Source of the DNA: Pagrus major
Taxonomy: Eukaryota > Chordata > Actinopteri > Spariformes > Sparidae
NCBI RefSeq assembly: GCF_040436345.1
Contig: NC_133234.1
Span: 10,478,446-10,542,445 of the forward strand
DNA length: 64,000 nucleotides
Direction: 5' to 3'
The position numbers and the translations under genes are program-made. This document shows positions 19,614-34,600 of the stretch, in pieces (the first letter of the stretch is position 1; every line of letters starts with the position of its first letter). The notes under the pieces were generated by a model. It had not been told where the DNA came from. It saw only the letters and a list, made by a program, of their open reading frames with translations, and made no database searches.

Positions 19614-22600
19614 ATGAAGAAGCAGTTCAATCGGATGAAACAGCTCGCCAATCAGACAGTTGGCAGGCAAGTACCGAAGTCAGCACTGTTCACTGAAGCT
19701 CATTAGCAGACTAGCAAACACACTTTTCCTTTTCCTCTCCCTCTCCCTGACGTGACTTCCAGAGCTTAACACAAAACCCTTCACCATACTTTTACTTTGC
19801 TTTACTTTCTAGCTGTTGCACAAGTAATCACACGAGCTGATAGAGAAAGTGATGGCAAGGAGGACTCTCTCAATGCTAATGGCACTGTGCATGTAAATAC
19901 AAGCAGGATGGGGGGGGATTGCTTTCCTTTGGCGTGTGCAGGCTTCCACACTGCTGTCCTTCCCAAAACACTGACTCAGACAGCAGTGTTGGCACTGTCT
20001 GCAGGGGACATAAACAGCACAGAGGAGCTCAATGATGGTGCAATTTTCTTAGTCACTCTCCTTCAGTAGGGTCAGTCACTGTCTATCACTGGGAGGTCCC
20101 ATTCTGTACAAAATAACAGAAGTGTTGGAAAACATAGTAAGGTATGTGGTAGGAATGTCCAGTATGGATATCTGAGATGTTCCCACTCTGCCAACAGATA
20201 CCTATAGATTTTTGCAAGAGCCTTCTCAAACTGTAAATGTTTGAGGGTAAGGATTTTAGATGTCTTCTGTATGGGATTTGAGTTTGCTGTATGTGGTGTC
20301 AGCTACGAGGTCGCAAAAATGCTGGTTTCAGTTAAAAATATAATTGGGCTTACCCTGATTGTTTTCAGTTTTCAGTAGACCGCAACCGATTTTCGGTGCC
20401 ACTGGGGAGTAAAAAAATTCTGGTATTGTAACAGATATTCTTGGTTACACATAACATGATCCCTCAAATGTGGTTTTCAAACACTTACTGTAGCCTACCT
20501 GTGTAATGCAGGCAGGTTATGTTGCAGTTTTACAAAAACCTTTGCCATCCATCAGTTCACTGAAACTGTAAGCTTCATTGGGAAGTTATCCTTTGTTAGC
20601 AACATTTAAGGCACATCAGTGCGACCAAAATCTTATCCTGGAGATGTGCACAATACATTGAAACAACCTAAAATTCCCTTAATTTGGCTGAACTAAATTT
20701 TTAATAGATTTTAGTAGAACCTTCTGAGTTTGAGATTTTATTTCATCACCAACAATGAGGGACATAAGATGCTCAAGCCTCCTCAGGTAGTCCACCAAGT
20801 GCTCGCTCGCTTTACATTTTACATAATTCCTCCGTCTGCGTAGCAGTCATTAAAGAATGTATTCACCTGATACCTCGCTGTTATCCATGTTGATAAGTTC
20901 CTCATCAGTAAATCAAATGTTTGGCATACTGTCACATTGCACCACTAACTTTGATCTTAACACTAACTGAAAATGGCTGTCACACACATGCACAAGGAGG
21001 TGGAGATGTGTCAACAGATTCTGTGTGGGCCTGACGAAGCCGACATCAGATCAGTTGATAACAGATACCAAATTCTAACAATGTATTGGTGCTTTACCAG
21101 CCAAGGTCCAGACATCTGCTGCCCAGGACATGTCTGCTCATACTTGCCCCTGTGCAGCTGAGTTCAGACGTCAACTGAGGGCAAAGAGATGAGAACGAGA
21201 ATTGCAGCAGGACTGATACGCAGCAGTAGATGACAGACAGAAAGGTTTTACTTTCACTCTGCGCTGATATAATGGCACTAAGAGCATCCCCATTAGACGC
21301 CCAGCTTCAACCGCCAGACATCAATCGTAAAACACATTAAATAAATTAATGTGAGTAAGCTATGTATAAGTATCTGTCTGTGTCCACTCGCCCTGAATTA
21401 AAAACACACTGCAGTGTCTGAGCAGTTAAGTGAATGGATCCACTGTCTGAAAAAGAGTATATATCCGAACAATGACAGTGTGTTCTCCAGTGTTTAGGCT
21501 TGTTAACTGGGGCCGTTATGCTGTCGTGTGATGACACACAGTGTCCCTCTGTAACTGGATATATGAAGTAGCAGTGGCTTCAGCCTGGACAGAAGGGCGA
21601 GACGTGTCAGAGGATGTTTTCATCATGAGAGCTTTTGTTGTTGTTAGTGTCTGTATATGGGCGTCAACTGTGTTTGGCACCTCAGGCAGACAGCGGGTGC
21701 ACCCTGTACTGGGCAGTAGCAGATGAAGCTACAGACATGAAAACAACAATGTGTCATTTTTAAAATGTCATCTAAAAATAATTAATTACCGAGACAAAGA
21801 TAATCTTGCATCCCAAAATATTTAAAGGGAATACATAATGGATGACATGGTGCTGCTAGTAAAGAGTCGACCATCAGAAAGAAATAAGAGAGGCTTTGTA
21901 GAAAAATGAAGCTCTGTTCATTAAAGCAGGATGTGGCTCTTTATCCGAGGAATAAACATTTTTAGGAAACTACTTTGGTTCTCCGGTAACTTTTAATGAG
22001 CTTTAGTCTAGAGATGCACTGACTCACTTTTTTTTTCAGTTCTGATGCAATTCTGATACCTGAATATGAATATCTGCTGATACCAATGCTTTATTTGTAT
22101 TTTAAGTAAATCCTGAACAATATATCAGTCAATACAGCACTTTTCTCAACGTAACTTGAGCAGCTCTATTTGGAAAGAATTACTCATTCTAGAGATGATT
22201 AGGGTGATTGTAGAGGTAGAGGAGTGCTGGCCCTGCTTTGCTGGATAAATTGATCAAGAGTTATTATGGTTCGCTGTGCCTCCATGTCTTTCTTGGCTCC
22301 CATTTATCTGTCCAAGGACCCTTAAATCGGACTAAATTATGTTTTATTAGATGGACGTCTCTTTAATCATGGAAAATGAGACCAGCGCATGTTTTGCTTT
22401 TGTATGAAGCAGTAAAAAGCTGTAGCATGATGTGTTTGAGTTAGTATATTTTACATTGATATATAGTGCAGCCTTCTCAGTTAGCCAGTATTACAGGCCG
22501 ATTGGCTTATCACAGATAAATCGGTATCAGTGTATATGTTTTCTAATATGTGGCGATATGAAACCTTATTTTTTTAAAGAGATTATAATGCAGAAAAAGA

Positions 22601-25600
22601 TAATTTGGGTCATTTATAATGATTAATTTCACAGCGAAGTTTACTGTTTCAGTGCACTCGTATCATTTAAAGTTGCAATATGTAAGAACTTTAGTTTAAA
22701 CCATTAAAAAAGCTAAAATTATCAATAAAATGTTAAAAAAGAAATAACAGTTTTGACGTTGTGTCAAAGACAACTATGTATTTTGGTGCAGAGATATCTT
22801 TTGAAGTAAGCATGCTAACCAGCTAGCCACTAGCCACTTTTTCATCTCATGAGGTAATAGTCCAGTAGTAAACAACACCACCACTCCCTCGGTGCTCCAA
22901 GCTCCCAGTCCAGAGACACTATATGGCTAGCTTAGCTAACTAGCTAATGGCAGCTACAATTAAGAGCAGTTGTTGGTTACTCTGGTAATACGCTGCCCCC
23001 TATTTGTTTGGAGTATTAATTCAACAGGTCGCAGATTCTTACATATTGCACCTTTTTAAGACCATAAAGTTTATTGCTATATTGAAATATCCTGCCTCCA
23101 TAAGATATCTTTGTGTTTGATAACCACATTTGAGAAATCATTGCAAAATATGTGCGTATATCATCTGATATATTGATATGGAGTTTTTTACCCCCCAATA
23201 TCCCTATCGGCCTCAAAAGTCGAGTGTTAGTCAGGCTTAAGTTTCAAGACTAAAATACCTTCCATCCAAGGGAATGTTGAGTTAGCCAACTGTTGCTAGC
23301 TCACTCACTTGCAGACTGTCTCGTGGTACTTTATGGTGGGTCGTTACTCGTAGAATTCTGGGTGGTATTTTTGACATATTATAAATCGCATGATTAAATG
23401 ACTTATTCAGAACAGTCGATTGGATGTCTGAAAATGAAAATGATCACAGGTAAGCAGACAAATCAGGGGGCATTGTTAATAGACTGATGAAAACAGGGTG
23501 ATTGGCAGAGATGCACTACATAGTAATTGCCTTCTTGCCTTCTCTAGTGTTTATTTGATGGCAACACCATCAGCAGAGTCTACAAAGAGATGTTTCTGCC
23601 TATAGCCAAAACTCAAGACCAAGAGAACCAGGGCAGCTGGAATACTCATAATTTCCCCTGTGCAATAAATTAGAACGGGAGAGGGTGTAATGGAGAAAAC
23701 AGACATTTGTGTGTGTGTGTGTGTGTGTGTGCAGTAGTTGGTTGCTCTTTGGTATGCACAAGCAGGGTTAATTGCACACTCACATACATGCCCTGTTGTT
23801 AAATGAGTGATATGTCAGCGTTTGGATTAGGGCAACGTAAGCATGCTCTGCTTTGTCCATTAAGTGTGTGCCTGCATCTGCAAAAATTAGGAGTGCAAAG
23901 GCCCTCTGCGCTGCCCCCTGGGTTCCTGTGATTGTGCAAAGGCAGAACACTGTGTCCAGCGAGCAGCCGCTCCGAGGAGGAAATCTCTCCTTCTTCTTCT
24001 GCAAACAGGAAACTGCCTCCCAGAGTCATGCTAGTGGCTTTCTAGAGAAGAGAAGAGAGAGCTGGGGAGATTGATGTGAAGAGAGAGGTTGAAACTGAGG
24101 CACGGGGAAAAAACAGCATGTGATTGATGTCAGGGAACATGGCAAGGAGTTTTAGCTCTTTGTGGAAGCTTATTTCAGTTGTTATCTTTTAACTCTCTGG
24201 CCCTATGTGCAGGTTTACTGCAGGTTAAAGTGGTCAGATAGTAGCACATTTAAAGGAGATAACATATGAATAGGGTGTATAACCACTATCTGCATGAAGA
24301 TAAACTAACAATCATGCAGAATGAAGTCCGAATTTCGCACTGTGTAGGGGATGCTTAAGAGTTTACATTTACTCTGCTTTGCTTGTGATAAGGACGTCAT
24401 GTCCTACTGTCCAGAAATCAGCCTTAGATAAGTTTTTGATTTGGCATTAGAGGAAGGAATTTGGCCTGGTACAATCAAGTGTCAACATTCGTCACTCTAA
24501 TGGTTGGTTGCTAGACTGTCCTATTTGCATGCAGTTGAGTCATGGTTATGCAAATTCAGTTCCGGCAATTGGTTTATCGACTTGCCATATCCATCATGCA
24601 ACACACAGCCAGATCTCAGAGCCTTCTCTCCATAGCAAATGAAAAGGATCTGACAACTTGACATCCATCAACAGATCCAGTTTGCACCTCTAAGGCCGTG
24701 TTCAGACCGGCTGGAGCTCTGCATGAAAAACCCAGCCCTCTCAGGCCACGTCCACACGTATGTGGGTATTTCTTAACGCAAAGCTTTTTCTATGCGTTAC
24801 GGCCTTATGTCACTGAAAACGGAGCTTTTGGAAAATGGCGCCCAGGGTGAGGATATTCATAAACGCCGTTTTCAGGTTTCATGTCTGGACGGCCAGGAAC
24901 TGAGAGATTTTTTGGAACAATGACGCAGACACACACGTTTATCTGTGTTTATAGCATCATTGGAAAAAACGCAAACTCGAAGTATGTGTTATGAAATCGG
25001 AGTATTTAAGTTTATACACTGACAGAATGGATGTTGTTTGACATTATATTTGGAAAGACACAAGTCCGTGTACGTGTAGACTAGGCCTTATTCATTTGAT
25101 TTGCCTGTCTGTTGACTGAACCATGCTGCTGTGCCGTGAGACATCATCCTACACAGGGCCGATCACGTGCATGTTTCCTCGCTATTGCACGACAGCTAAA
25201 CTAGTTGGAGCAGTGATAACTTTCCAAAGCTGTAAAGTCCTGGCTGTTTGTATTCCAAACTGTTGTGCAGTGTGTGGGTGTCTGATAAGCCTTTAAATGC
25301 ATTAATCTGTTACTCAAACTGGACTTCCTGTATTGCTTTTCGTTGTCTCACTGGTAATTAACAGGCTCTGACCAATGCAGGCCCTTTAACCCAGGTCTGT
25401 TTTTGGTCTAAATCCCTGCTAAGGCTCAGTTCAGCAGGTGACACTGATTGATCGATAACATTATACAATCACTTTGCAGTAATTAATCAGAGCAGCATGT
25501 TGCAAAATGTTGCGACAATAAGCCACGCCTTTATTACTTCAGCTAACTTCCACCACATTAGTGTGATCACTGCATCACTTCAGTTTATCTGGGTTGGTAA

Positions 25601-28600
25601 GGTAGTTGTTTTGCCACACCAGAGTAGCACCAGTCAGTGAATCAGCACAGACATTAGCTTACAACCACTCAGAATCTCTTAACTACAGGTGCCTTACTCT
25701 GAAGCTCACTGGTCACCAAACTGGGGTTGACAAAATCCTAAATCATTCACTTATCACCCAATGCACTGTACTAAGAGTACTCAGAGTCCATATCTAACAA
25801 CAACAATCTTCTAACTAGCACAGTGTTTTGTGCTCTAATATATAGATTTATTGTATTTGGAAGTCCTTAAGTCACTCGAGAGGGAGTCTTATTGAAAAGA
25901 AACTTTTCCCACAGGGATCAGCAAAAAGGTCACTGTTGAATTAACCAGGATGGGTGACTCTGGGCGTTTCCCCTGTGTTTAACCAGGCCAGTGCCTTGAG
26001 GACATAGAGGTGTGTCGGCCGGGATCCCTTTGTGGTGCTGCTACAAACAGACGCAAGCTATGAGGCCGGGCTGTTTGTTTACAGTCGAAGTAATTTTTGC
26101 TATCATCCAAATTATAAAAAACGTCACAGGACTGTGGCAAAAATGAGGATGTTTACTTCCATCCTGAGATATGATTTAAACTGTCCCAAAGTAAATGCTG
26201 ACTGTTATTAGAAAATGTTTTTTCTACAACAAAACTAGTTTGATAACTAAAAGAATTGCAGGTATGGATCATCTTCTCAGTTCTACACTGACACCTTCGT
26301 CAGAGATTGTCATGGTTTCTTCCCAGCTGTATTTTTTTTAGGCGGGTAGAAGGTTTAACTTTTCCTTTCCTGGAACGATGAGACACCCTTAAAATAGAGC
26401 CCTGTTAATTATCAATGATTTGAGTCATATTTCAACCAAAATGATAAATATTCGCTGATTCAGGTGTCTCAAATGTAAGGATTTTTTTCTTTTTTTGTCT
26501 TCAGCGACAGTAAACTAAATATATATAGTCTGTCGGTTGGACACAGACAGCTAGTCTATGACATCATGGGGTGTCTGGGACATTCTGAAGGACTGTTCTC
26601 ACTTTTTTCTCACATTTTAGCCGATAGACAAAATGATGAATCATGTTAGATCATTGGTGTATAAATATCTGCCAGGAAGGAAGCATCCTGCTCTGTCATG
26701 ACCTTTGACACAACAATACACATTGGATAAAAATGGCTTTAATTCAGTGTTTACCTATGTTCTGCCCGCACTTGCCCGGGTCTAATGTTAGCGTAAGAGC
26801 TCACATAATCAGCCGCATTAGGGAAGTAGTATGGGCTGAGTCACTCAATTATTCTCCAGCTCCTTTCATCTGGGTCCAGTATCCATTACCTTATGCCTTA
26901 AGCTGCCAACTGTTGCAACCCTTAGAGGCGGACCCTCCCTGCGTTGAGTGGCCGGTAACAGCCGCTCTATTGTGCTTATGGCCGCCGTATTCACTTACTC
27001 CCCTCTCCACTCTGATAGTAGGTCGCCATGGTTACCATTCTGATGCAGCAGGCCACGGCTGTGCAGCGAGGATCTCTTGTTGTGAAGAAGTCACATGCAG
27101 TGCACAGTGACACACTTTTCCTCCAACGGCTGCTGCTTCACTGAGGCGCGATGGGGTCAGCTCTGTTCACTGTAGGTCAGCTGATGCCGGCAAAACAATT
27201 GTTGTTTTGTTTGTTGTTGTTTGCACTCTGTCCGGGCTGCGCTCAGCCTATTTTTGCTTCGGTGATGCAGCGCTTTTTGGGGTTGCTTTTACAAGAACTT
27301 TGAATATAAGTATCTTCACATGTGTTCTGATCTCTCAATTACAACCAGATTAGGGCAATGTTTGTGAGAGCCATGTAAACACCCTCATTAGGGTTTAAAA
27401 TGAGTAATTTCAAGGTAATTTGTGTGCATATAAACATCCTGAATGATCAGTTTGTATAGGCCATGTATGATCCACAGGCGTGTATTCATGAAAGAACAAG
27501 TCTGCTTGATGAACACATTGTTATTGTAGATTTGGCCCTCGACAGGACCACATAAAGAGCTCTTCAGCATGTAGACTTCACCAGAACATGGATTCTATAC
27601 TGTGGCTTTATAATCAGGCTCTGTATGTGTGTGGCTCTTTTCCCCCCTCAGCTAGTTGGAAGCCTTGTCTGTAGGTTTCTGTGGGTTATAGGTCCTCACT
27701 CTGCACGTGTGACCTCACCAGCTTGGCGACGGCTCTCCTCCAGCGAAATCTTTCCATTCATCTCCAGCCTCAAGATTTTTCTGGTTTTGGCACTTTTAGG
27801 AGTCTTAACCCTCCCACCCCCACCCCAAAACATCTCTGTATTTATATTTCTTTCCTTTAAACCCCCGAACTGTCGTCCCTTCTCTGTCAGTCTCTCTCTG
27901 TTTCTCCCCGCTCCCTGCCTCTGTGTTGTAATTGAAAGCAGCTGTGACGAGGTTACCATAGTTCATAGAGAGCAGATTTTGGAGGAGGGCCCAGGCTTCG
28001 TTTAGAGCTCCAGTTTCCCAAAATGCAAGCGACTGTCCGCAGGGCACTTCAGTGAGAAAGCTGAAAGTGTGCACATTAGTTGGGCACAACAGTACATGCA
28101 CAGTCTTCATTCTGCACAACAGTAAAGCGACAGAAAATTTAACAATAGAGTCACGTGAGAGTGAGGTCTGCTCATTAGCTCCATTTCCAAAGTGGTATTA
28201 TGCAATTCACATTGGATCAGTCAGACATCACTCTTCCAGCTTTACTGTGATTCAAGTTTACAGTAAGTTACAGTGTAGGGTTACATCCAAAGAATTGCTG
28301 CAGTACTTTTACATTAGCACTAAGTCGTGTGGTGGGAACTTTCTCTTTATGTGCAGACTCTAAGCGTTCACCACCACTTACAACACTTTAACATCGAACT
28401 AAAATTGACAGTGGTTAGCTGAGGTTTGTAGAGTGGACATTGTGCAACGGGGGTCATATTTGAAGAGTTTGTCTAATGGTCATGGATTCCCATAATAGTG
28501 TGCATTAGCAAACTGTAAAAAGTGCAATATGCAGGCAGGATGGGACAGGGCTAGCTGGTTAGCATGCTAACTTTAGTTGATATCTCTGCAACATGCAGTG

Positions 28601-31600
28601 CCCCATACACTTTAACCAGACTTGAAATAGCTTGTGAATTTCTCCATTTGCATCATTAAACACAATATTGCATTAAAGGTAGTTCATTTTCTGCCATTTT
28701 GCTAACTAAACTCACATTACATTATTGACAATAACAATACAGTACGTCACCCAAGGAAGAGCCTCCTGAAGTAATTCATCCAATCAGCATAGTCATGTTG
28801 GTTACATCATTCTGTTTGTATGCTTAAGTTGCAAGGATCTGCTGGTTAATGAGATTATGTCAAGTTTAGAAACAGAAGTAATAGGACATTAAATACTGCA
28901 ATCTGAAGTCATAGATTGTGAACGCCTTCGAGATAAAGAATAGTCAAGATCGCCAACCCCAAACACAAATTGATGCCATTATATTGTTGAAAACTTGACC
29001 TCCTCTCAGGGTAAAAGATCACTGGTACTGGATCGGAATGGTAATTATATTAGCAGTTACCCTGAGTTGAAGTATCAGAATCCATATCAGTAGAGTAAAG
29101 GTCACATTAGTGCATCAATTATCTGACAAATAGGCAGATAAAAAACCTTTTTTCCTTCTTACCCACATGTGAAACATGTCATCCATCTGCATCTACAACA
29201 CAGATAACACACAGCTCTTTTGCTACATGAGTCTGTCCTACAGTCGTCTCCAGTTACTGACCCCCTGACTGCTGTGTCGCCTTTCCCTCGCAGTAGCCAC
29301 AGTAGCCCCATGTGAAGGTGTTGATAAGCAGTATGAGCCGAGCCTGTGTTTCCAAGCCTTCTCCCTTTAAGTGAATCTAATCTGTCTGACCTCTCCAAGT
29401 CCAACTATTAGTTTACTATTAATAGGCTCAAGCAGAGCAGGACTGTGCGGCTACCATGTGCACGACACTGTGAGCCCGGCTAGCTGTGGCTTAAGTAAAT
29501 CAAAGCACGTTGAGCAGCGAGAACATGCCTCGTCATGTATCTTAACAGAATCTCTGCTTTAGTAATAGTTGTTATCAGATATTATCCAAGCTTGTCACAG
29601 TTGATGCAGCTGCAGCAGTGTCATCTGCGGTGAGACATGTTTTGCCTCCAGCCTGTTACTTGGCTGGTTGGGCCATGGCAACCAAGCAAAGAGAGCCACC
29701 CTCTCCTGAAACATTCCCACGAATCCCCAGATCAATAACATGACACTATTTTGGTGTTCAAGCTGAGCCTGAAAACCAGTCTGTCAGGAGCAATGTCATT
29801 TGTCTAGCTACCAGACATTGTCACAGTCACTGCACGGTGTGTTGAAGTCCAACTGTTTATGCTCTGCCGTTGTCTGTCAGTGCTAATCTGTGATCTCTGT
29901 TGTCTTTTCTCACCCACAGAGCGGAGAAAACAGAAGTCCTCAGCGATGACCTCCTGCAGGTAAATCATTAATCTGACTTTAGAGACTGACCAGCTCTTAA
30001 CACTGGAATGGTCTGCATCTGTTAGGCAGCAGCTGCAGTCCCACGCACCAGTTTTTGTCCCTTCTGAATCAAATCAGTCGGTTTCACAAAGTATTTATTT
30101 CCTGGCGATATAGGCAAAACAAGCAGAAATCAGTTCTACACAAATATAACACAAAAAAATAAAATGTTAAAAAATATTTTTGGCTGTTTTTAAAAGCCAG
30201 AATTTTGACTTGGTGTAGTTTATAGTGTGCCACTCTTTGTTACACATTAATGCATTTTTTTCTTTAGTAATAATCTTAATCGAATGCTATAAAAACTAGA
30301 GACCATCTTGCCATGGGGTCACAACCAGCCACCAAAATGTTCGTGTTCAGATCCATGAGTACTTAGTAGTGATCACTCCTTTATTACATTAGTACTTAGC
30401 AGTGATAACTATAGTATTACATGAGTACTCAGTAGTGATTTCTAAATTGTTACACGAGTACTCTGTAGTGATTTCTACATTATTACATGAGTAATCAGTA
30501 GTCATGGGTTGGACCGTGCCCATTTTCAATATCAACCTTTATTTTGATCTCAACTACACAACTGTAAAATTTCCTGATTGTATCTTACACAGTTGAGGTG
30601 CTATTGTGTTGACAAAAATCAGCCTGGGCTACAACAGGTGGCTCCAGGACCACAGTTTACAATGATGACGCACACAGACTGACAAAGTGAAAAACATTAG
30701 TAGCCGACGCTGATCGGCTGGTAATTAATATAAATTTAGTACTCCTACTGATTCATTTAACAATTATTGAACCCATATTTGTCTTTGTCCAGTTAGCTTT
30801 CTTCTCTCCCAGAGAACTCATCTGCTGCACATCTGCACTGACTTGTCTTAATATTACAGTCTGACCGGGGCAGTACTGGACGCAAAACAAACACTAAAGC
30901 AGTGACTGCTTCTCACAACACACATGCTAAATTTAGTTTAAATAGAGTCTGATTAAAGCTTAAAGAGCAGCTGGACCATGTGCTGACTAGACCCATAAGT
31001 ATGCATGTTTTCATACCAACCATACAGCAGCTGACATCACTGATTAGATCCTGCTCTCTGGTTGACGATTGCCTTTAACCTTCAAACCTTCAAACTCTTG
31101 GGACTGTTGCTGACACATGGCCAAGAAGCACATCTGTAGTAACAAGAAGGGCTGCGGATGTGTCTACCACGTATGAGTGACATACATCTACAGTATATAG
31201 CTCTGTGTGTGCGTGGGAAAGCTGCTGGTGCAGGTGGGGTCGGGACAAAATCCTGGCTGCTCAGCAAAGACATTCCTGAGATGAAGATCATCTTTGTGTT
31301 TGAATGGGAGGCGTCATAAACAAACTCAGCTGGCTTTGCATTACTGCTTGAGAACACCCGAAGGAACAATGTCTGACACCCTTTAATCTTTTCTATTCTT
31401 ATTAATATTATTCACCCCACCCTCTTTAATGGCCGCTGCATAAACAAGAGCAGCACATTGGTCTCTCTGAGGTGATACAGGCCTTCATACAAATTGTATT
31501 TGAGTGACAGCTAGAACATCAGAGTTAGAGCCAGCATGAGTTGCTGTAATGCAAGTGGACAAGCTAACAGTGGTGACTAAGCACTTAGGATACTTTTCAC

Positions 31601-34600
31601 CGAAGAGAGGACGTTATAGTTCCAAGTCTGACAATCGAATTTCACTGTGCCTCAGACACACAGTTGTTCTGCCTTTTCTCTGGAAATCAGCTGTTGAGAC
31701 TCTGTGGGCTTTGTCTCTCACTTCATAGGAACAAAGCTGTCTGATAAAAGGGTAAAGGGAGGACAGTTTGAAATCGCTGTGTCGCTCCTCAATTCAACAG
31801 AAATTCTCAGTTTATTCTTTGGTGAATAGAAAAGCCATCCTTTGATATTTGTGCAGTTTTGCTGTGTGAGCTGTGCTCTTTTCTTGGCTTCCCACTACAG
31901 ATGGGAATTTTCTTCATCATTTCCCTGAATGGTCTTCCAGGGAAGTGATAGTGATCAATTTACTGTGAAATGTTCATTTAATCACTTACATCTACATCTG
32001 TTCAAGTGAACAATAGAAGCGACATCTGAGATTCGCTTTGTCTGAGTTTTAACTTTGCTTAGCTCATCGTGCACATCGGCTGCACCCAGTCAACTCTGTG
32101 TGGTCACCCAGTGGGTCCCTTCATTTGATCCCATTTACATCCCAGGTGCGAGTCCTCGGCATTTGGCTTATTCTTAGCCTCTTCATCTCAAGCCCTTTTT
32201 TGAATACGTTCCTCCAGGGTGCGAAAGAGCCACCCGGCATTCTTGTTCCAGCTGTCCATTCCTTGCTGCTCCCTTACATATCATATCAGCTCACCCACAG
32301 GGGGCATACCCACCAGAAATACACCAGAAATACCAGGGTGCCTGCTCGCACACACCCTTGTAGTTGCATGTTTATTCATTCCTTCAACCTTTATTAAAAA
32401 GATGATTTTCAATGATGTTGAGAGTACACTTAAAGATATAATATGTAACAATTCTTCTTAAAAATGTTTACAAACGACAACATGTATTTTGTTGAGTTAT
32501 GTCCTTTCTCACAATGTCCACAAAGCCCACAAATGCAACTAAACATAACTTGAATGAAACTAAAACATTCTGCTTTAGTAATAGTTTAATGGTGTTCACC
32601 GCCAGAGAAGTGTTTTTTACAGCAGGAGCATTTGTGTGATTCATGTTTAATCAGGGGCGTGTTTATTCACCCAACAGCCAGAGTACTTTACTGTACATTA
32701 GCCTTAAGCCACCAAGCAAAAACATGTGGAGGATGTCTGTATCTGTGCCTTTGCATTCAGGCAAATTACTGATCTCAGCACTCATGTGTGTAACAAAGAA
32801 ACTAAAAGCAGCTTTCCCAAGTTTTGCTTTTGCATTTGGGACCTTGAGCATTCAGTCACTTAAATGAGTCAAACATTGACTAAGGGGCCAAGTGATGCAT
32901 GATGCCATTGTACGTAGGCTTTAAGAGTTTTGTAAATAAATAGAAACCAATGTCTGTTGTGTCTTACTGTTAGCCAATCCACCCTTTTAAAACAAGATGC
33001 AGTGGTTTCACAACTGAAACAGAGCTGTCACCAGTCATGAGTAATGTAAAAAAAAGGTAGCAACCAGCTGTTTTGAACACTTCTGCCATATATCCCAAAT
33101 ACAAACAAAGACTAATTTGTCTGCCATCAGTGGCTCACTGCATAACTCCACCATTAATGCATCATGTTATTTTTGTTCATTCTAGACTTGTCCAGACATG
33201 TTCACGCCCTTTCACTTGGGAACCAATAAACAAATACAGACAGAAATACAGACACCCTCTGTCTTTTCCCCCCGTCTGTCCCTCTCAGTATTGGGATTCC
33301 CTGCTCGGTGATGCGTCATGGGATTGACCATGTGTTGACGTCATCACATTGCAGGAGGAAACACACACCCTGCCGCCTGCCTTTTGCCCTAGGTTCTCCC
33401 ACTCCTCCGCATGTTTTATTTTTTGATTGTATGGTGGTGTGTGTCCAAGCCCAGTCTGTGACAATGAAAGGAAGAAGAATACTCCCGGTGCCATGTAACC
33501 CAAACATTTCCAGTACACCCACACAGGAACATTGTCCCTCTCGGAGCACCAGGGAGGGGAATCCCCTGCTCGTTTTGTGCCAGGTACTAACAGGGCTGAG
33601 ACTACGCAGCGTTCCCAAGCCTTTAGCCTATGGAAGCAGAGTGTTTCTCTGTGTGTATACATGTGTGAGTGTGCGTTTGGTGAAGTTTGTATTTGAGCCA
33701 GCTGTTTTGGGAATGCCGGGGCCACCACAGGTCGGGAATGACGTAAGAGCGCGAGAACAGAGGGAGGGAAAGGAGGAGGGGGGGTGTACAGAGGCGGATA
33801 TCTGCTGTGGAATTCCTGAGATCCGACTCCGTTCTGTTTTTGGAACACAATTGTTTGGTATTTGGTTGATCCTCCCTTTGCATTTGTCTCCCTCCGTTTC
33901 TGCTCGTTTTGCCCTCTAGACCTCAGTGTTCCCATTTATATTTGGAGCACTGTTTGTCCCGACTCTTGAGGACATGTTTGTCCCTTGAGAGGCTCCCGCT
34001 GTCTCTCATCAGTTGGGTTTTTTTATGTCAAAAAACAGAAGACACACCTGTTCTGTTTGGAAATGATGCATGCAATCTGCTTTTGACTTTCTCACAAGAG
34101 CTGCCAACATAAACCAGTTCTTCACATTGCCACACTTTATAAAGTAGAGTCAAACAGTAACTTGCAATCATCAGTTCTATTCATGGGGTGACACAGCCAG
34201 CCTAATGTTGACACTGACTGTCGCAGTCAGACACCTGGCTTGACAAGGACAGTGAATAGTCATCCTGCAGAGCTTCAGTTGGCCTCTGTCCTTAAGCCAG
34301 AATAGCCGTGACTCCCATCAATGCCAGTATTATATGTTGACAGGCTAAAAGCACAGAGTGGATCTGTGTAGTTAGGCAAGCAGACAGGAGAAAGCCTGTG
34401 TAATCAAAAAGACCTTTTTTAAAGAAACCTCTCGGCCTCGGTCGCAGCCCAGCGGCCGTTGCTATAGAGACACTTCCGATGAGTCATGTGTTTCACAGAT
34501 AACATTCCAGCGTTGTTCCGCGGGGACAAGCCTTATCCATCATGCATGACCTTTGACCTCTGACTCCCTCAAGGCAGCTACAAATTAAATCTGTGCATGG

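Larger units (their letters stand above)
19667..29919 (+). other. arhgap17 intron 1 (GC-AG, 10.3 kb)
   Basis: The donor is AG|GCAAGT and the acceptor CACCCACAG. Contents seen: hAT-like fragments and a family B MITE (22.0-23.2 kb), a GT microsatellite (23.7 kb), a TIR element (24.7-25.1 kb) and a family B fragment (28.5 kb). The remaining stretches show no recognised gene; the longest frames (125-126 codons near 26.7 and 27.6 kb) have no family resemblance. Enhancers are plausible in a first intron but cannot be called from one sequence. Confidence 0.7.

Noticed and set aside
26733..28119. 125-126-codon frames in arhgap17 intron 1
   Set aside because: No start context, splice partners or domain; the length is within chance expectation for 10 kb of intron.
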